From NCBI RefSeq assembly GCF_027924665.1, contig NZ_AP027043.1:3968001-4032000 (forward strand): a stretch of 64,000 nucleotides of DNA, read 5' to 3'. Below are positions 9,272 to 18,435 of the stretch, piece after piece. The first letter of the stretch is position 1. Each line of letters begins with the position of its first letter. A program made the position numbers and the translations under genes. The DNA comes from Flavobacterium sp. GSB-24. Its GTDB lineage: Bacteria > Bacteroidota > Bacteroidia > Flavobacteriales > Flavobacteriaceae. The notes beneath the pieces were generated by a model. The model did no database searches. It had not been told where the DNA came from and saw only the letters and a list, made by a program, of their open reading frames with translations.

Positions 9272-10669
9272 TTATGGATTCTGTTGTAAGTTTGGAGCAT
9301 ATTCAAAATAAATTGGAGCAAAAGGCATTTGATAACGATCACTATTTGGGGCAAGTGTGAAGGTTTGTCCTGCAAAATCATGGGTAATGGTTTTGGCAAA
9401 TTCGGGTTCTTTGTTTAAGCGTTTTAAATCAAACCATCTAAAGCCTCCAGTTGCCATTAACTCTCTCCTTCTTTCTGCTAAAACTTTGATTAGAGCGTCT
9501 TTACTGTCTGCTGCTGTCATAGCAGTGTATTGTGAAGCTCTGAATCTTTTTTGTCTTAATTTATTTATTTCTGCAATTGCTAAATCGCCAGAACCTGCTC
9601 TCGCCAGACATTCTGCTTTTATCAGCATCATTTCAGGAACTGTTGGACCTGCATTTCTGCTTTCTCCCGTTAAGCCTTCTTTAGAATATGTTCTTCCTAA
9701 AGTATATTCCGAATTAAAACTGCTTGATGGCTGTGTAAAAAGTACGTAGCGTAAATCATTGGTATCAAACGAATTGATCAACTCATTGCTTAACGATAAT
9801 ATTTGCGGTGCATAAGAGTAAGAACTATATCCATTCCATTTTGATAAAATCAATTCTTTATCAAGTTTTCTTGACGGATAAGCCGCAAATTCATAATCTT
9901 CCAGATTGTTAAGTGTGTTTTGTAATGCTAGTGCTTTTTCGGCATTTTCCAAAGCCAGCGGATAATTACGCATATACAAATAGGTTCTCGCCAAAAGTGC
10001 ATATGCCGCTGCTCTGGATGGAAAGGCCACATTGTTGCCAGAATTTACAGATTTTAACCCTGAATTTACTGCATCATTAAGATCGCTAAGAATTAGATTG
10101 TAAGCATCCTGTACAGAACTTCTTTTAATGTCATCTGAAACAGTTGGTGTTGTAAAAAGAACAATTCCCAGATCTGTAGCCGAAGTATTGGCATCATACG
10201 CTTTTCCAAAAGTATTCACCAGCGTTAGAAAAATAAAGGCACGATGTACTTCTGCTTCACCCTTTATGGCTGCTTTTTCGGCTTCCGTTCCATTTTTACT
10301 TTTCATTACTTCATTGATAACTACATTAACAGTGTATAATGCATTATAAAGATTACTCATATCATAATCCGTCTCACCGTCAAAATAGACAACATCAGAC
10401 CATTTATACAAATTTCTAAAAGGTCGAAGGTAATCTGCAGCGGCTAATGCAGTGGTATGAGCTTCATTTTGAAAACTAATATCATCAGATGCTACATCTA
10501 TACTACCATAAGTTTTGTCTAATGTAGAACTGTTATTTAGAAGATATCTATAATTTGATGTTTCTTCAGGTATTAGTTTCCCTTCTGTTTTGATATCCAC
10601 ATAATTATCACAGCTTAAAACAAGAACTCCCGCTGCAGCAATTGCTATGTATTTTAAATATTTTTTCAT
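9272..10669 (-). CDS. SusD/RagB-family outer-membrane lipoprotein
   Basis: 466 residues from the ATG at 10669. This start is preferred over one 33 bases upstream, inside susC, because it gives a lipoprotein signal with lipobox VLSC (MKKYLKYIAIAAAGVLVLSC). SusD proteins sit on the cell surface and cap the SusC channel, binding the substrate. Typical features are the helical TPR-like scaffold (YALLARTYLYMRNYPLALENAEKAL) and the C-terminal signature LAERRRELMATGGFRWFDLKR. It lies 10 bases after susC. The substrate is not evident. Confidence 0.92.
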   Translation of the reverse strand: MKKYLKYIAIAAAGVLVLSCDNYVDIKTEGKLIPEETSNYRYLLNNSSTLDKTYGSIDVASDDISFQNEAHTTALAAADYLRPFRNLYKWSDVVYFDGETDYDMSNLYNALYTVNVVINEVMKSKNGTEAEKAAIKGEAEVHRAFIFLTLVNTFGKAYDANTSATDLGIVLFTTPTVSDDIKRSSVQDAYNLILSDLNDAVNSGLKSVNSGNNVAFPSRAAAYALLARTYLYMRNYPLALENAEKALALQNTLNNLEDYEFAAYPSRKLDKELILSKWNGYSSYSYAPQILSLSNELINSFDTNDLRYVLFTQPSSSFNSEYTLGRTYSKEGLTGESRNAGPTVPEMMLIKAECLARAGSGDLAIAEINKLRQKRFRASQYTAMTAADSKDALIKVLAERRRELMATGGFRWFDLKRLNKEPEFAKTITHDFAGQTFTLAPNSDRYQMPFAPIYFEYAPNLQQNP

Positions 10670-10679
10670 CTTTAAAAAA

Positions 10680-13600
10680 TTAAAAATTAACATTAAAACC
10701 AATTGAATAAATCGCCGTTGCAGGCAGTTTCATATTAGCTCCTGTATAAGGTAAAAAGTCAGGATCTAAACCATCTTTATTTTTTCTCCAGAAGAAACCA
10801 AGATTTCTAGCTGTAAAATTTACCGAAGCCCCTCTTACAATTCCTCTGTCAATCAGACTTGTCAAATCATATTTTAATGAAAGTTCTCTGAAACGGATAT
10901 GATCTCCTTCAATAATTCTGTCATCTGCAAACATATATCTTACATAACTTAGTCCTGTTGACCCCTGAATTCCCGGTACAGAAGTTGTCGCTTCGTCTCC
11001 TGGATTTCTCCATCTTTGATCGATATCTGTATTTAAATCGTATTGATTAAATCTGCCCTGTCTGTTTACGTAACCTCCATAAGTTGGTTTAAATAATACA
11101 TAATCAAACTTGTAAGTTGCCAAAATATATAATGACAATTTTTTATAATTGAAAGTCTGGCTGAAACTTCCGTAATACGAAGGAATGTTAGTTCCCATGT
11201 ACTTCATGTCCGCAATATCTTTTAGAGAAGTAAAAGAATTTACGATATTACCATCTTTATCATATACCTGAGTTCTTCCAGTTGCGTCTAATCCTGCTGA
11301 CCTAAAAGCAAAAATACTGTTCAACGGGTAGCCTTCAATAGGTGGTGTACCTCCTGAACCATTTAAATACTGGCTGTAGTTTTGGAAACGAGAATCTGTA
11401 ACTTCTGTCTTATTGAAAGAAACTACTAGAGCAGAATCCCATGAAAAATCTTTTGCTTTAAGGATGGTTCCATTTAAACTTAAATCGATTCCATGCCCTG
11501 CTAAAGTTGCTGCATTTTGTACCAACGTATTATTTGATACACCATAAAATGGTGATACAGGGAATTCTACAATTAAATCTTTACTGTCTTTTTTATAATA
11601 TTCTATTGTACCATTTAATCTGCTGTTTAAGAGCGAAAAATCCAATCCAAAATTTAAGATTGCTGTTTTTTCCCAACGCAAATTAGGGTTTGCCGGCTGG
11701 CTGATAAAAGCATAAGGCTGCTGTGAAAAAGTATCTAAATCACTTAAACTTATGTTTGTAAAAGGGAAAACATTTAAGTTGATATTTCCGTTAAATCCGT
11801 AACTCGCTCTGAAAGCTAAATTATTAACTAAGTTTACGTCTTTAAGAAAAGATTCTTCTTTAATATTCCATTTAGCTCCGGCAGACCATAATGGTGTTCT
11901 TCTTAATTTTTTGCTTACTCCAAAATTGTTGTAATCGTCTAATCTTGCGCTTCCTGTAAGTGTGTATTTATTTTTGAATGTATAACCTGCATTTGCATAA
12001 TAAGATAAAAATCTTCTGCGGAAATCTTTATGTACATTACCATTGCTTAGAGTATAATTATATCCGTTAACGTCTACATAATTTTGTGATGGGATATCTA
12101 CAGAAGTCTGCGTTTTTGAATTGTAACCATAAAGTGTTCTCGAATCCTGAGTTTCACCAGTCTCTCTTGCTTCAATACCTCCCATAGCATTAATCAAATG
12201 ATCTTCACCAATGATGCCGTCATAATTTAGCTGTCCTCTCATGGTAGAACTCATTTTTCCGAATGTATTATTTTGAAAAATACCTCCTAATGGAATTCCG
12301 TATACTAAATCACCGCTACTGTTTATTGATGTAGCAGAATTAACCATATCACGAGCGTAATAGGTATTTTCATTATAGATATTGTCACTTGATGAAGTTG
12401 AAGTTTCTACAGAATAAGTACCAACAGCATCTAAGCCTTTTAATAAAGGAAGTGTAGCAGAAATGGTAGCTCCAAAGTTCTGCTCATCCATTGTTCTGTC
12501 CATATTATTTAATTCATCGATGTAATTGTACGTCCAAGGCAGATATCCTTTTTGCTCCAACGGAATTGTTTGTGCAGCATAATAACGACGGTAATAATCA
12601 ACTGAATTACCATTATCTCCAACGATTTGATCGTAAGGCAATAAAGTTGTTGGTGAAGTTCCTAATGGAGAAAGTCCTAAGGCATTATCATTGTATTTAA
12701 AAATCGACCCTCTTAAGCTGGTTGTCATTTTTACATAATTAAAAAGCTTAAAATCCTGATTAGACAGTAAAGTCAAACGCTGTCCGCTATTTCCTTTTGA
12801 CTGAGTTTCCTCTTTAGAATAAGAACCTGACATGAAATAAGAATAATCATTTTCTGCTCCGCTAAAAGACAAATCATAATTCTGGCTTGTTGCAGCTTGC
12901 AGCAAATACTGCTCTGCCTGACCATAAGTATTACGACCGCGTAAAACATCTAACCCGGCATCTCTCTGAGCCTGTGTGATCTGCCCGCGTTTGTACTGAA
13001 ACATTAAATCCATTCCCTGGCTGACCGGCGTAGTAAGCATATAGGTTACACTTGCCGGATCTGTAACCAGATTTTTATCTACAAATTCCTGCTCTAAATT
13101 TAAAACCTGAGACGAATTCATTAGGGGTAATTTTGATAAAGAAGGTTTGTTAGAGAAACTATAATTTTGAGAAAAATTAATTCTGGTTTGTCCTTGTTTT
13201 CCTTTTTTAGTATTAATTACCATAACCCCATTTGCCGCTCTTGCACCATAAATAGAAGCTGCAGCTGCATCTTTTAGAAAAGTAATTTTTTCAATATCAT
13301 TTGGATTTATCGTTCTGATATCCAATTCTGTAGGTGTACCATCAAGCACAACTAATGGCATTGAATTAGTTCCAAAAGAATCAAAAGTAGATTTTCCTCT
13401 AATGGCAACATTATAGCTAAATTTTCCCTGATTACTGCCAAATTTATTTTGATACACAAAAGTATTGTCTGAATCCTGAATATCCAGTTGCAAACCCGCA
13501 ACCTGACCTTCTAATCTGTGTAATACGTTATTAACCGGAACTTTTTCTAAATCTTTTGCCGTAATTACAGCAAAAGAACCTGTAGAACGTTCTTTATCAA

Positions 13601-14270
13601 TATTTTGATAACCTGTAGAAATGATTTTTACTTCATCTAATTTACTTATATCTTCTAGCATGATGGGATTGATAATCAAACTGTCAGAAACTATAACTTC
13701 TAGTTTTTTGTAACCCATATACTCAAAAATCAGTACATCACCTTTTTTGGCCATGATTTCATACGAGCCGTCAAAGTTGGTAACAGCACCATCTTTTGTA
13801 CCTTTTACCCAGACAGTTGCACCAATTAAATATTCTTTTTTTGAATTGGTAACAACTCCCTTAATTTTTACTTTTTCTTCCATTACAGAAGTTTGGACTG
13901 TCTTTACTTTTGGGTTTAGTGCAATAACAATCAGTTTGCTGTTTACAAATTCTGCCTTATAACCCTCACCAATTAATTGTTTAATTACTGCCATAACATC
14001 GGCATTATTGACAGCTATATCAACTCTTCTCTGTGCATCAAAGACATCATCGCTATAGAAGAATTCCACATTGGTCTTGCGGGTAATAGTTTTTAAAACA
14101 GCCGATACAGATTGGTTTCTTGCCTTAATAGTGACTTTCTGCGCATAAGCGAAAGCGACTATATGGGTAAAAAATATTGATAATATTAGGGATTTCTTCA
14201 TAATGGCAAGAAATTTATCCCAAAGAGCGGATTTTACCCCACAATCTTTTGCGGATAGGTTTTTTTTCAT
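10680..14270 (-). CDS. SusC/RagA TonB-linked transporter with STN domain
   Basis: 1196 residues. Order: N-terminal leader and signal peptide (a second in-frame Met at residue 24 could also start; long leaders are usual in this subfamily), an STN domain (about 50-115, NVEFFYSDDVF and VMAVIKQLIGEGYKAEFV), a CarboxypepD_reg-like domain (about 130-210), a plug (LVVLDGTPTELD, SIYGARAANGVMVINTKKG) and a TonB-dependent beta-barrel ending in SIGFNVNF. The STN domain contacts the FecR anti-sigma factor, and here fecR and the sigma gene are immediately upstream. Uptake of the ligand should therefore signal to the sigma factor and induce the operon. Confidence 0.93.
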   Translation of the reverse strand: MKKNLSAKDCGVKSALWDKFLAIMKKSLILSIFFTHIVAFAYAQKVTIKARNQSVSAVLKTITRKTNVEFFYSDDVFDAQRRVDIAVNNADVMAVIKQLIGEGYKAEFVNSKLIVIALNPKVKTVQTSVMEEKVKIKGVVTNSKKEYLIGATVWVKGTKDGAVTNFDGSYEIMAKKGDVLIFEYMGYKKLEVIVSDSLIINPIMLEDISKLDEVKIISTGYQNIDKERSTGSFAVITAKDLEKVPVNNVLHRLEGQVAGLQLDIQDSDNTFVYQNKFGSNQGKFSYNVAIRGKSTFDSFGTNSMPLVVLDGTPTELDIRTINPNDIEKITFLKDAAAASIYGARAANGVMVINTKKGKQGQTRINFSQNYSFSNKPSLSKLPLMNSSQVLNLEQEFVDKNLVTDPASVTYMLTTPVSQGMDLMFQYKRGQITQAQRDAGLDVLRGRNTYGQAEQYLLQAATSQNYDLSFSGAENDYSYFMSGSYSKEETQSKGNSGQRLTLLSNQDFKLFNYVKMTTSLRGSIFKYNDNALGLSPLGTSPTTLLPYDQIVGDNGNSVDYYRRYYAAQTIPLEQKGYLPWTYNYIDELNNMDRTMDEQNFGATISATLPLLKGLDAVGTYSVETSTSSSDNIYNENTYYARDMVNSATSINSSGDLVYGIPLGGIFQNNTFGKMSSTMRGQLNYDGIIGEDHLINAMGGIEARETGETQDSRTLYGYNSKTQTSVDIPSQNYVDVNGYNYTLSNGNVHKDFRRRFLSYYANAGYTFKNKYTLTGSARLDDYNNFGVSKKLRRTPLWSAGAKWNIKEESFLKDVNLVNNLAFRASYGFNGNINLNVFPFTNISLSDLDTFSQQPYAFISQPANPNLRWEKTAILNFGLDFSLLNSRLNGTIEYYKKDSKDLIVEFPVSPFYGVSNNTLVQNAATLAGHGIDLSLNGTILKAKDFSWDSALVVSFNKTEVTDSRFQNYSQYLNGSGGTPPIEGYPLNSIFAFRSAGLDATGRTQVYDKDGNIVNSFTSLKDIADMKYMGTNIPSYYGSFSQTFNYKKLSLYILATYKFDYVLFKPTYGGYVNRQGRFNQYDLNTDIDQRWRNPGDEATTSVPGIQGSTGLSYVRYMFADDRIIEGDHIRFRELSLKYDLTSLIDRGIVRGASVNFTARNLGFFWRKNKDGLDPDFLPYTGANMKLPATAIYSIGFNVNF

Positions 14271-14371
14271 ACTTTTAAATGTTTTGGTTGGTTAATAGAT
14301 TTTGACTTCTTTTTTTCGACTGAACAAATACTCGCCGGGAAATACTCGCAATATTTTCCGGTTTTTTTTAT

Positions 14372-15577
14372 TTACTTAGTTACGGTTACTTCATAATTTT
14401 GGTTTATTTTGGTTATTTTATAATTCACATTCGATGTTTTACTGATAATATCCAGAAGGCGGTCTATAGGTTCTTGTTTTAAAACAACACCCGTAAACTT
14501 GATCTGCTCCAAAGATTTATTCTCAAACTTGACATTAAAGTTGTACCATCTGGACATCTTGGTCAAAATGCTTTTCAGGCTTTCGTTTTCAAAATAAAAC
14601 CTGCCGTCTTTCCATGCCGTGTAAGCCGCAGGATCAACTTCTGTTATTTTGATTTCTTCATTTTTATGATATATTCTTGCCTGCTGTCCTGGTGTTAAAG
14701 CAACAGACGTCTTTTCTGATTCAGTGGAAATACCTGAAACCTTAACTTTCCCTTCTGCAAGAGTTGCTGCAAATAATTGATCTTCTGTATAAGAACTCAC
14801 ATTAAAATGTGTTCCTAATACTGTTACATTACCTGACTTTGTTTTTACAATAAATGGACTGTGTGGATTTTTAGCTACTTCAAAATAAGCTTCTCCTTCA
14901 AGAGTAACTATTCTTTTATCTGAGCTGAATTCAACTGGATATTTCAAGGATGATTTTGAATTTAACCAAACCTTTGTGCCGTCAGAAAGGTTTACGGCAT
15001 AGATACCGCCCACAGGAACTATTAAAGTATTATCCCCCGTTGAAGTTGTTCCGTTTAAATCTTTGGCATCATAAACCAAAACACTATTTACATTAGAGAT
15101 CACACCATTTTTAGAAACAATCTTTTCCTTTTTTGGTTCTAAGGAAACAACTGTCCCATCTGCCAAAACCAAAGTTGGGTTATGGTATACTGGAGCAATG
15201 CTTCGAACTACAACTTCATTTTTTGGATTGTTTTCACTATTTCTAAAAATAAATACAGCAGCAAGTCCAAGCAGGACTACAAAAACTGCTGCGTATTGTA
15301 GAAACTGTCTGTAGTTGAAAAATGAAATTACAGGTGTATGATCCTGCCTGATCTTTTCTCTGACTCTTTCAAAAGCGGCATCTGTATCAATACTGTTGTA
15401 AAATGCCTCTTTGGATTTTAAGGTTTCAAAGCGAATCAGCTTTTGATAATACTGCTGATTTTCCGGCACCGAAAGCCATTGCTGCAGTACAGCATTTTCT
15501 GCCGTAGATAAACCGCCCTCAGAAAGCTCTTTTCTTATAAGATCAGCGATTAGAAATTCTTTTTTTTCTAAAGACAT
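14372..15577 (-). CDS. FecR-family anti-sigma factor
   Basis: 401 residues. The N-terminal cytoplasmic anti-sigma part (about 1-90) is followed by one membrane helix (FLQYAAVFVVLLGLAAVFIF, about 93-112), the periplasmic FecR domain (LNSKSSLKYPVEFSSDKR, LEGEAYFEVAKN, VLGTHFNVSSY) and a C-terminal DUF4974/STN-like domain (about 325-400). It holds the ECF sigma factor inactive until SusC signals. It lies 92 bases downstream of the sigma gene and 101 bases upstream of susC. Confidence 0.93.
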   Translation of the reverse strand: MSLEKKEFLIADLIRKELSEGGLSTAENAVLQQWLSVPENQQYYQKLIRFETLKSKEAFYNSIDTDAAFERVREKIRQDHTPVISFFNYRQFLQYAAVFVVLLGLAAVFIFRNSENNPKNEVVVRSIAPVYHNPTLVLADGTVVSLEPKKEKIVSKNGVISNVNSVLVYDAKDLNGTTSTGDNTLIVPVGGIYAVNLSDGTKVWLNSKSSLKYPVEFSSDKRIVTLEGEAYFEVAKNPHSPFIVKTKSGNVTVLGTHFNVSSYTEDQLFAATLAEGKVKVSGISTESEKTSVALTPGQQARIYHKNEEIKITEVDPAAYTAWKDGRFYFENESLKSILTKMSRWYNFNVKFENKSLEQIKFTGVVLKQEPIDRLLDIISKTSNVNYKITKINQNYEVTVTK

Positions 15578-15669
15578 ATTTTTAATATTAAGTATCTATT
15601 ATTAACACTTTAAGTAAATGTTATATAACTAAGAGTACCAAACACTAAAAAAGGGTGGAAAGATTTAAG

Positions 15670-16191
15670 TTAAATTTTCAAAAAAAATAAAAAAAACAGT
15701 AATTCTGGGTAATTTGTAAGTTTTGTCTTTAACAATTCAATAGCACGTGAACGTTGTGATTTGACAGTGTTTATAGAAATATTAAGCTGGAGTGCAATAT
15801 CTTTATATTTCATTCCTTCTAAACACGAAAGTTCAAAAACTTCTTTACATTTTTCAGGTAGAGAATCTAAGGCAGTGATCAGGACAGCATAAACTTCCTC
15901 TTCGAGAATATTAAAATCAAATTCAAGCGCATTATCAGAAGCTTCATCCTCAAGCTTAACCTTTTTTTGCTGTTCTTTTAAGACTCCTAGAGAACCGCTT
16001 TTGACCATTTTATAGATATACGATTTCACATCATCCACTTTTTCAAATTTCAAACGGTCCTCCCATAATTGCAGCATGACATTTTCAACTACTTCCTCTG
16101 CTTCAAATTTATCTTTCAAATATTTGAAACTATAGCTTACAAGTCTTGGATATAAGGAATAAAAAAGTTCCTTATAGTATTCCTCGTCAAT
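15670..16191 (-). CDS. ECF sigma factor, FecI-like, with non-canonical start
   Basis: Sigma-70 family factor. Region 2 is DKFEAEEVVENVMLQLWED and region 4 is ALDSLPEKCKEVFELSCLEGMKYKDIALQLNISINTVKSQRSRAIELL, the usual HTH. The first ATG/GTG/TTG in frame is a TTG at 16119-16117, but the conserved region 2.1 clearly continues upstream in the same frame (YYKELFYSLYPRLVSYSFKYL) as far as a stop at 16233-16231. No ATG, GTG, TTG or CTG occurs there. ATT at 16191-16189, or at 16197-16195, would give about 173-175 residues, the normal size. The coordinates use 16191; the TTG start would make a 149-residue protein lacking region 2.1. A perfect promoter lies just upstream, so the leader is certainly transcribed from there if it works. 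Confidence 0.75.
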   Translation of the reverse strand: MDEEYYKELFYSLYPRLVSYSFKYLKDKFEAEEVVENVMLQLWEDRLKFEKVDDVKSYIYKMVKSGSLGVLKEQQKKVKLEDEASDNALEFDFNILEEEVYAVLITALDSLPEKCKEVFELSCLEGMKYKDIALQLNISINTVKSQRSRAIELLKTKLTNYPELLFFLFFLKI

Positions 16192-16593
16192 TTTAATATG
16201 TTGCTGCTGTGGATTAATTTCTTTCTGCTTTTATTCTAGCAAATATATATTTTTAATAAACAAAACTGCAATATCTGAAACCAATTGATACAAAACACCT
16301 AAAATCATTGCAAAAAAGCAGGAAAATAAACACTTTTTACGAGATTAATCTAATAAAGAGTTACAATTTAGTATTTACAGTTTAATGCTGTATCATCTTT
16401 GATTGTTTGAATATTACGATTAAGATGAAGAATGAAAAACATATGATTTTTAGTTTTGTTAAAATGTTTCATTATTGACCCCTTTTGTCTCATAAACTTA
16501 TTACAGAAATGAAATCTTTGGATGTAGTTAGACTGCAAAAATATATCTAATAAAGGTTATGTTGTTTCATATTTAATGCCTAAATTGGTAATT
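16192..16593. other. Divergent intergenic region, sigma gene / polyketide operon
   Basis: AT-rich spacer between divergently transcribed operons. The sigma-side promoter is listed separately. On the plus strand TTG at 16518-16520, 21 bases and TATATCTA at 16542-16549 form a weak promoter candidate for the polyketide operon. A TAGTTTTG at 16451-16458 has no TTG at the right spacing. No gene is visible. Confidence 0.4.
16240..16271 (-). promoter_or_regulatory. Bacteroidetes-type promoter for the sigma-fecR-susCD operon
   Basis: Read on the minus strand: TTG at 16271-16269, a 21-base spacer and TATATTTG at 16247-16240, a full match to TTG-N(17-23)-TANNTTTG. Transcription would start near 16233, about 40 bases before the probable ATT start of the sigma factor. 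Confidence 0.6.
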
Positions 16594-17721
16594 ATGAAAA
16601 CAAATTCTGATGTATTAATTATTGGCGGCGGACTAGCTGGTTTAACAGCGGCTATTCATCTATCACAAAAGAATTTGAAAGTAACACTGCTTGAAAAATC
16701 CAATTATCCCAGACATAAGGTTTGTGGTGAATATATTTCAAATGAGATTTTACCTTATCTGGTTTGGCTTGGCGCCGATGTTTCAGAACTTCATCCAACA
16801 AATATTTCTAAATTTGAATTTACTGCTAATAACGGCAAAACTGCAAAGGCGGTACTTCCGTTAGGAGGATTTGGAATCAGCAGGTATTCACTTGACGATT
16901 TCTTATATCATAAAGCATTAGCCAACCACTGCTCTATCCTTAAAGAAAATGTTACTGACATTTCTTTTAGCAATGATATGTTTACGGTTACTACTTCAAA
17001 TCAAATTTTAACGGCTAAAATTCTTTTGGGCGCTTTTGGCAAACGTTCCAATGTAGATCAGGTTTTAGATCGGGACTTCTTTCATAAAAAATCACCCTGG
17101 CTGGCTGTAAAAGCACATTATTCGGGTAATCTTGATAATGATCTTGTAGCGCTTCATAACTTTAAAGGGGGCTATTGCGGCGTTTCTAAAGTAGAGAATA
17201 ATCTCATAAACATTTGTTATCTGGCAGATTACGCCACTTTTAAACAATATAAAAATATTGAGGATTACCAGCAGCATGTACTTTATAAAAACAAACATCT
17301 AAAATCCATTTTTGAAAACAGCAAACTTGTTTTTGATAAACCGCTTACCATAAGCCAGATTTCTTTTGAGAAAAAAAGGGCTGTAGAAAATCATATTATA
17401 ATGATTGGTGATACGGCAGGACTTATTCATCCGCTTTGTGGCAACGGAATGGCGATGGCAATTCACAGCGCAAAAATAGCATCAGAATTGGTTGTAGAAT
17501 ATTTTTCGAATGAATCACTTTCCCGCGAAGGATTAGAAAAAAAATATACAAAAGAATGGAAGAAACATTTTGGAAAAAGATTATTTATGGGAAGAATCCT
17601 CGCACGCATCTTAACCTATAAAACGATTACCAATCTGTTCATTACAATCGCAGCATCATTTCCTGCTCTTTTGAAAGGAATAATTAAACAAACACACGGA
17701 AAACCCATAGCAATTAATTAA
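16594..17721 (+). CDS. FAD-dependent oxidoreductase, geranylgeranyl-reductase family
   Basis: 375 residues from the ATG at 16594; an upstream in-frame ATG at 16576 would add six residues. The dinucleotide-binding motif DVLIIGGGLAGLTAA follows directly, then YPRHKVCGEYIS, the signature of the COG0644 flavoprotein group (geranylgeranyl reductases, some hydroxylases and halogenases). A second FAD motif IMIGDTAGLIHPLCGNGMAMAI lies near residue 270-290. It is the first gene of a seven-gene operon and its stop touches the ATG of the methyltransferase. By analogy with SrsC of the Streptomyces srsABC phenolic-lipid operon it could oxidise the product of the type III PKS; this is inference. Confidence 0.82.
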   Translation: MKTNSDVLIIGGGLAGLTAAIHLSQKNLKVTLLEKSNYPRHKVCGEYISNEILPYLVWLGADVSELHPTNISKFEFTANNGKTAKAVLPLGGFGISRYSLDDFLYHKALANHCSILKENVTDISFSNDMFTVTTSNQILTAKILLGAFGKRSNVDQVLDRDFFHKKSPWLAVKAHYSGNLDNDLVALHNFKGGYCGVSKVENNLINICYLADYATFKQYKNIEDYQQHVLYKNKHLKSIFENSKLVFDKPLTISQISFEKKRAVENHIIMIGDTAGLIHPLCGNGMAMAIHSAKIASELVVEYFSNESLSREGLEKKYTKEWKKHFGKRLFMGRILARILTYKTITNLFITIAASFPALLKGIIKQTHGKPIAIN

Positions 17722-18435
17722 ATGTCCATAAATACCAAATACAGAACTCAGGAAACCGAAATAATGGATGATTTTTCTCTTCAGGGAGAAGAATTAAGGG
17801 CGGCACTTGATCAAATTGCAAACATTAATCAATTACTCGGTGGGAATAAAGTTACACTTCACGGCGTAAAAACATTAGTAAAAAAGCTCGACAAAACTAA
17901 AACAATTATGATAGCTGATATTGGCTGTGGAAATGGTGATATGCTGCGAATGCTGGCAAAATTCGGTCAAAAAAACAAGCTTAATTTACAACTTATCGGA
18001 GTAGATGCTAATGAATTTACTGTAAATTATGCCAAAACATTATCTACAGAATATCAAAATATTGACTATAAATGCATGGATATTTTTAGTGAGGATTTTA
18101 AAGCTTTTAAGTATGATATTGTTCTATGTACCCTTACCCTGCATCACTTTTCAAATGAGGAAATATTAAATATAATTACTATCTTTAATAAGAATGCCGA
18201 AGCTGGAATCATTATCAATGACCTGCATCGAAGTAAAACAGCATACCGTCTTTTTGAACTGATCTGTTTTATTTTTAATCTGAACAGAATGTCGCGCGAA
18301 GATGGACTGGTATCTATTTTAAGAGGATTTAGAAAGAAAGAACTGGAAGAATTCTCTAAAAAAACAAATTTAAAAAACTATACCATAAACTGGAAATGGG
18401 CTTTTCGCTACCAGTGGATAATAACAAACAAATGA
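17722..18435 (+). CDS. Class I SAM-dependent methyltransferase
   Basis: 237 residues. SAM-binding motif I is IADIGCGNGDMLRML (about residues 55-69) and motif II LIGVDAN; the post-core segment YDIVLCTLTLHHFSNEEI is typical. The N-terminal TQETEIMDDFSLQGEEL matches the leader seen in methyltransferases that sit beside type III PKS genes, which supports the start at 17722. It probably methylates a hydroxyl or ring carbon of the polyketide (the SrsB role). ATG follows the previous stop without a gap, and its TGA overlaps the next ATG. Confidence 0.82.
   Translation: MSINTKYRTQETEIMDDFSLQGEELRAALDQIANINQLLGGNKVTLHGVKTLVKKLDKTKTIMIADIGCGNGDMLRMLAKFGQKNKLNLQLIGVDANEFTVNYAKTLSTEYQNIDYKCMDIFSEDFKAFKYDIVLCTLTLHHFSNEEILNIITIFNKNAEAGIIINDLHRSKTAYRLFELICFIFNLNRMSREDGLVSILRGFRKKELEEFSKKTNLKNYTINWKWAFRYQWIITNK

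Noticed and set aside
10670..10702. Upstream start for susD
   Set aside because: It overlaps susC and removes the lipoprotein signal from the N-terminus; the ATG at 10669 is better.
16120..16233. Frameshift in the sigma gene
   Set aside because: The conserved sequence stays in one frame with no break; the problem is only the missing start codon.
16451..16458. TAGTTTTG as promoter of the polyketide operon
   Set aside because: No TTG lies 17-23 bases upstream, so the -7 match alone is not enough.
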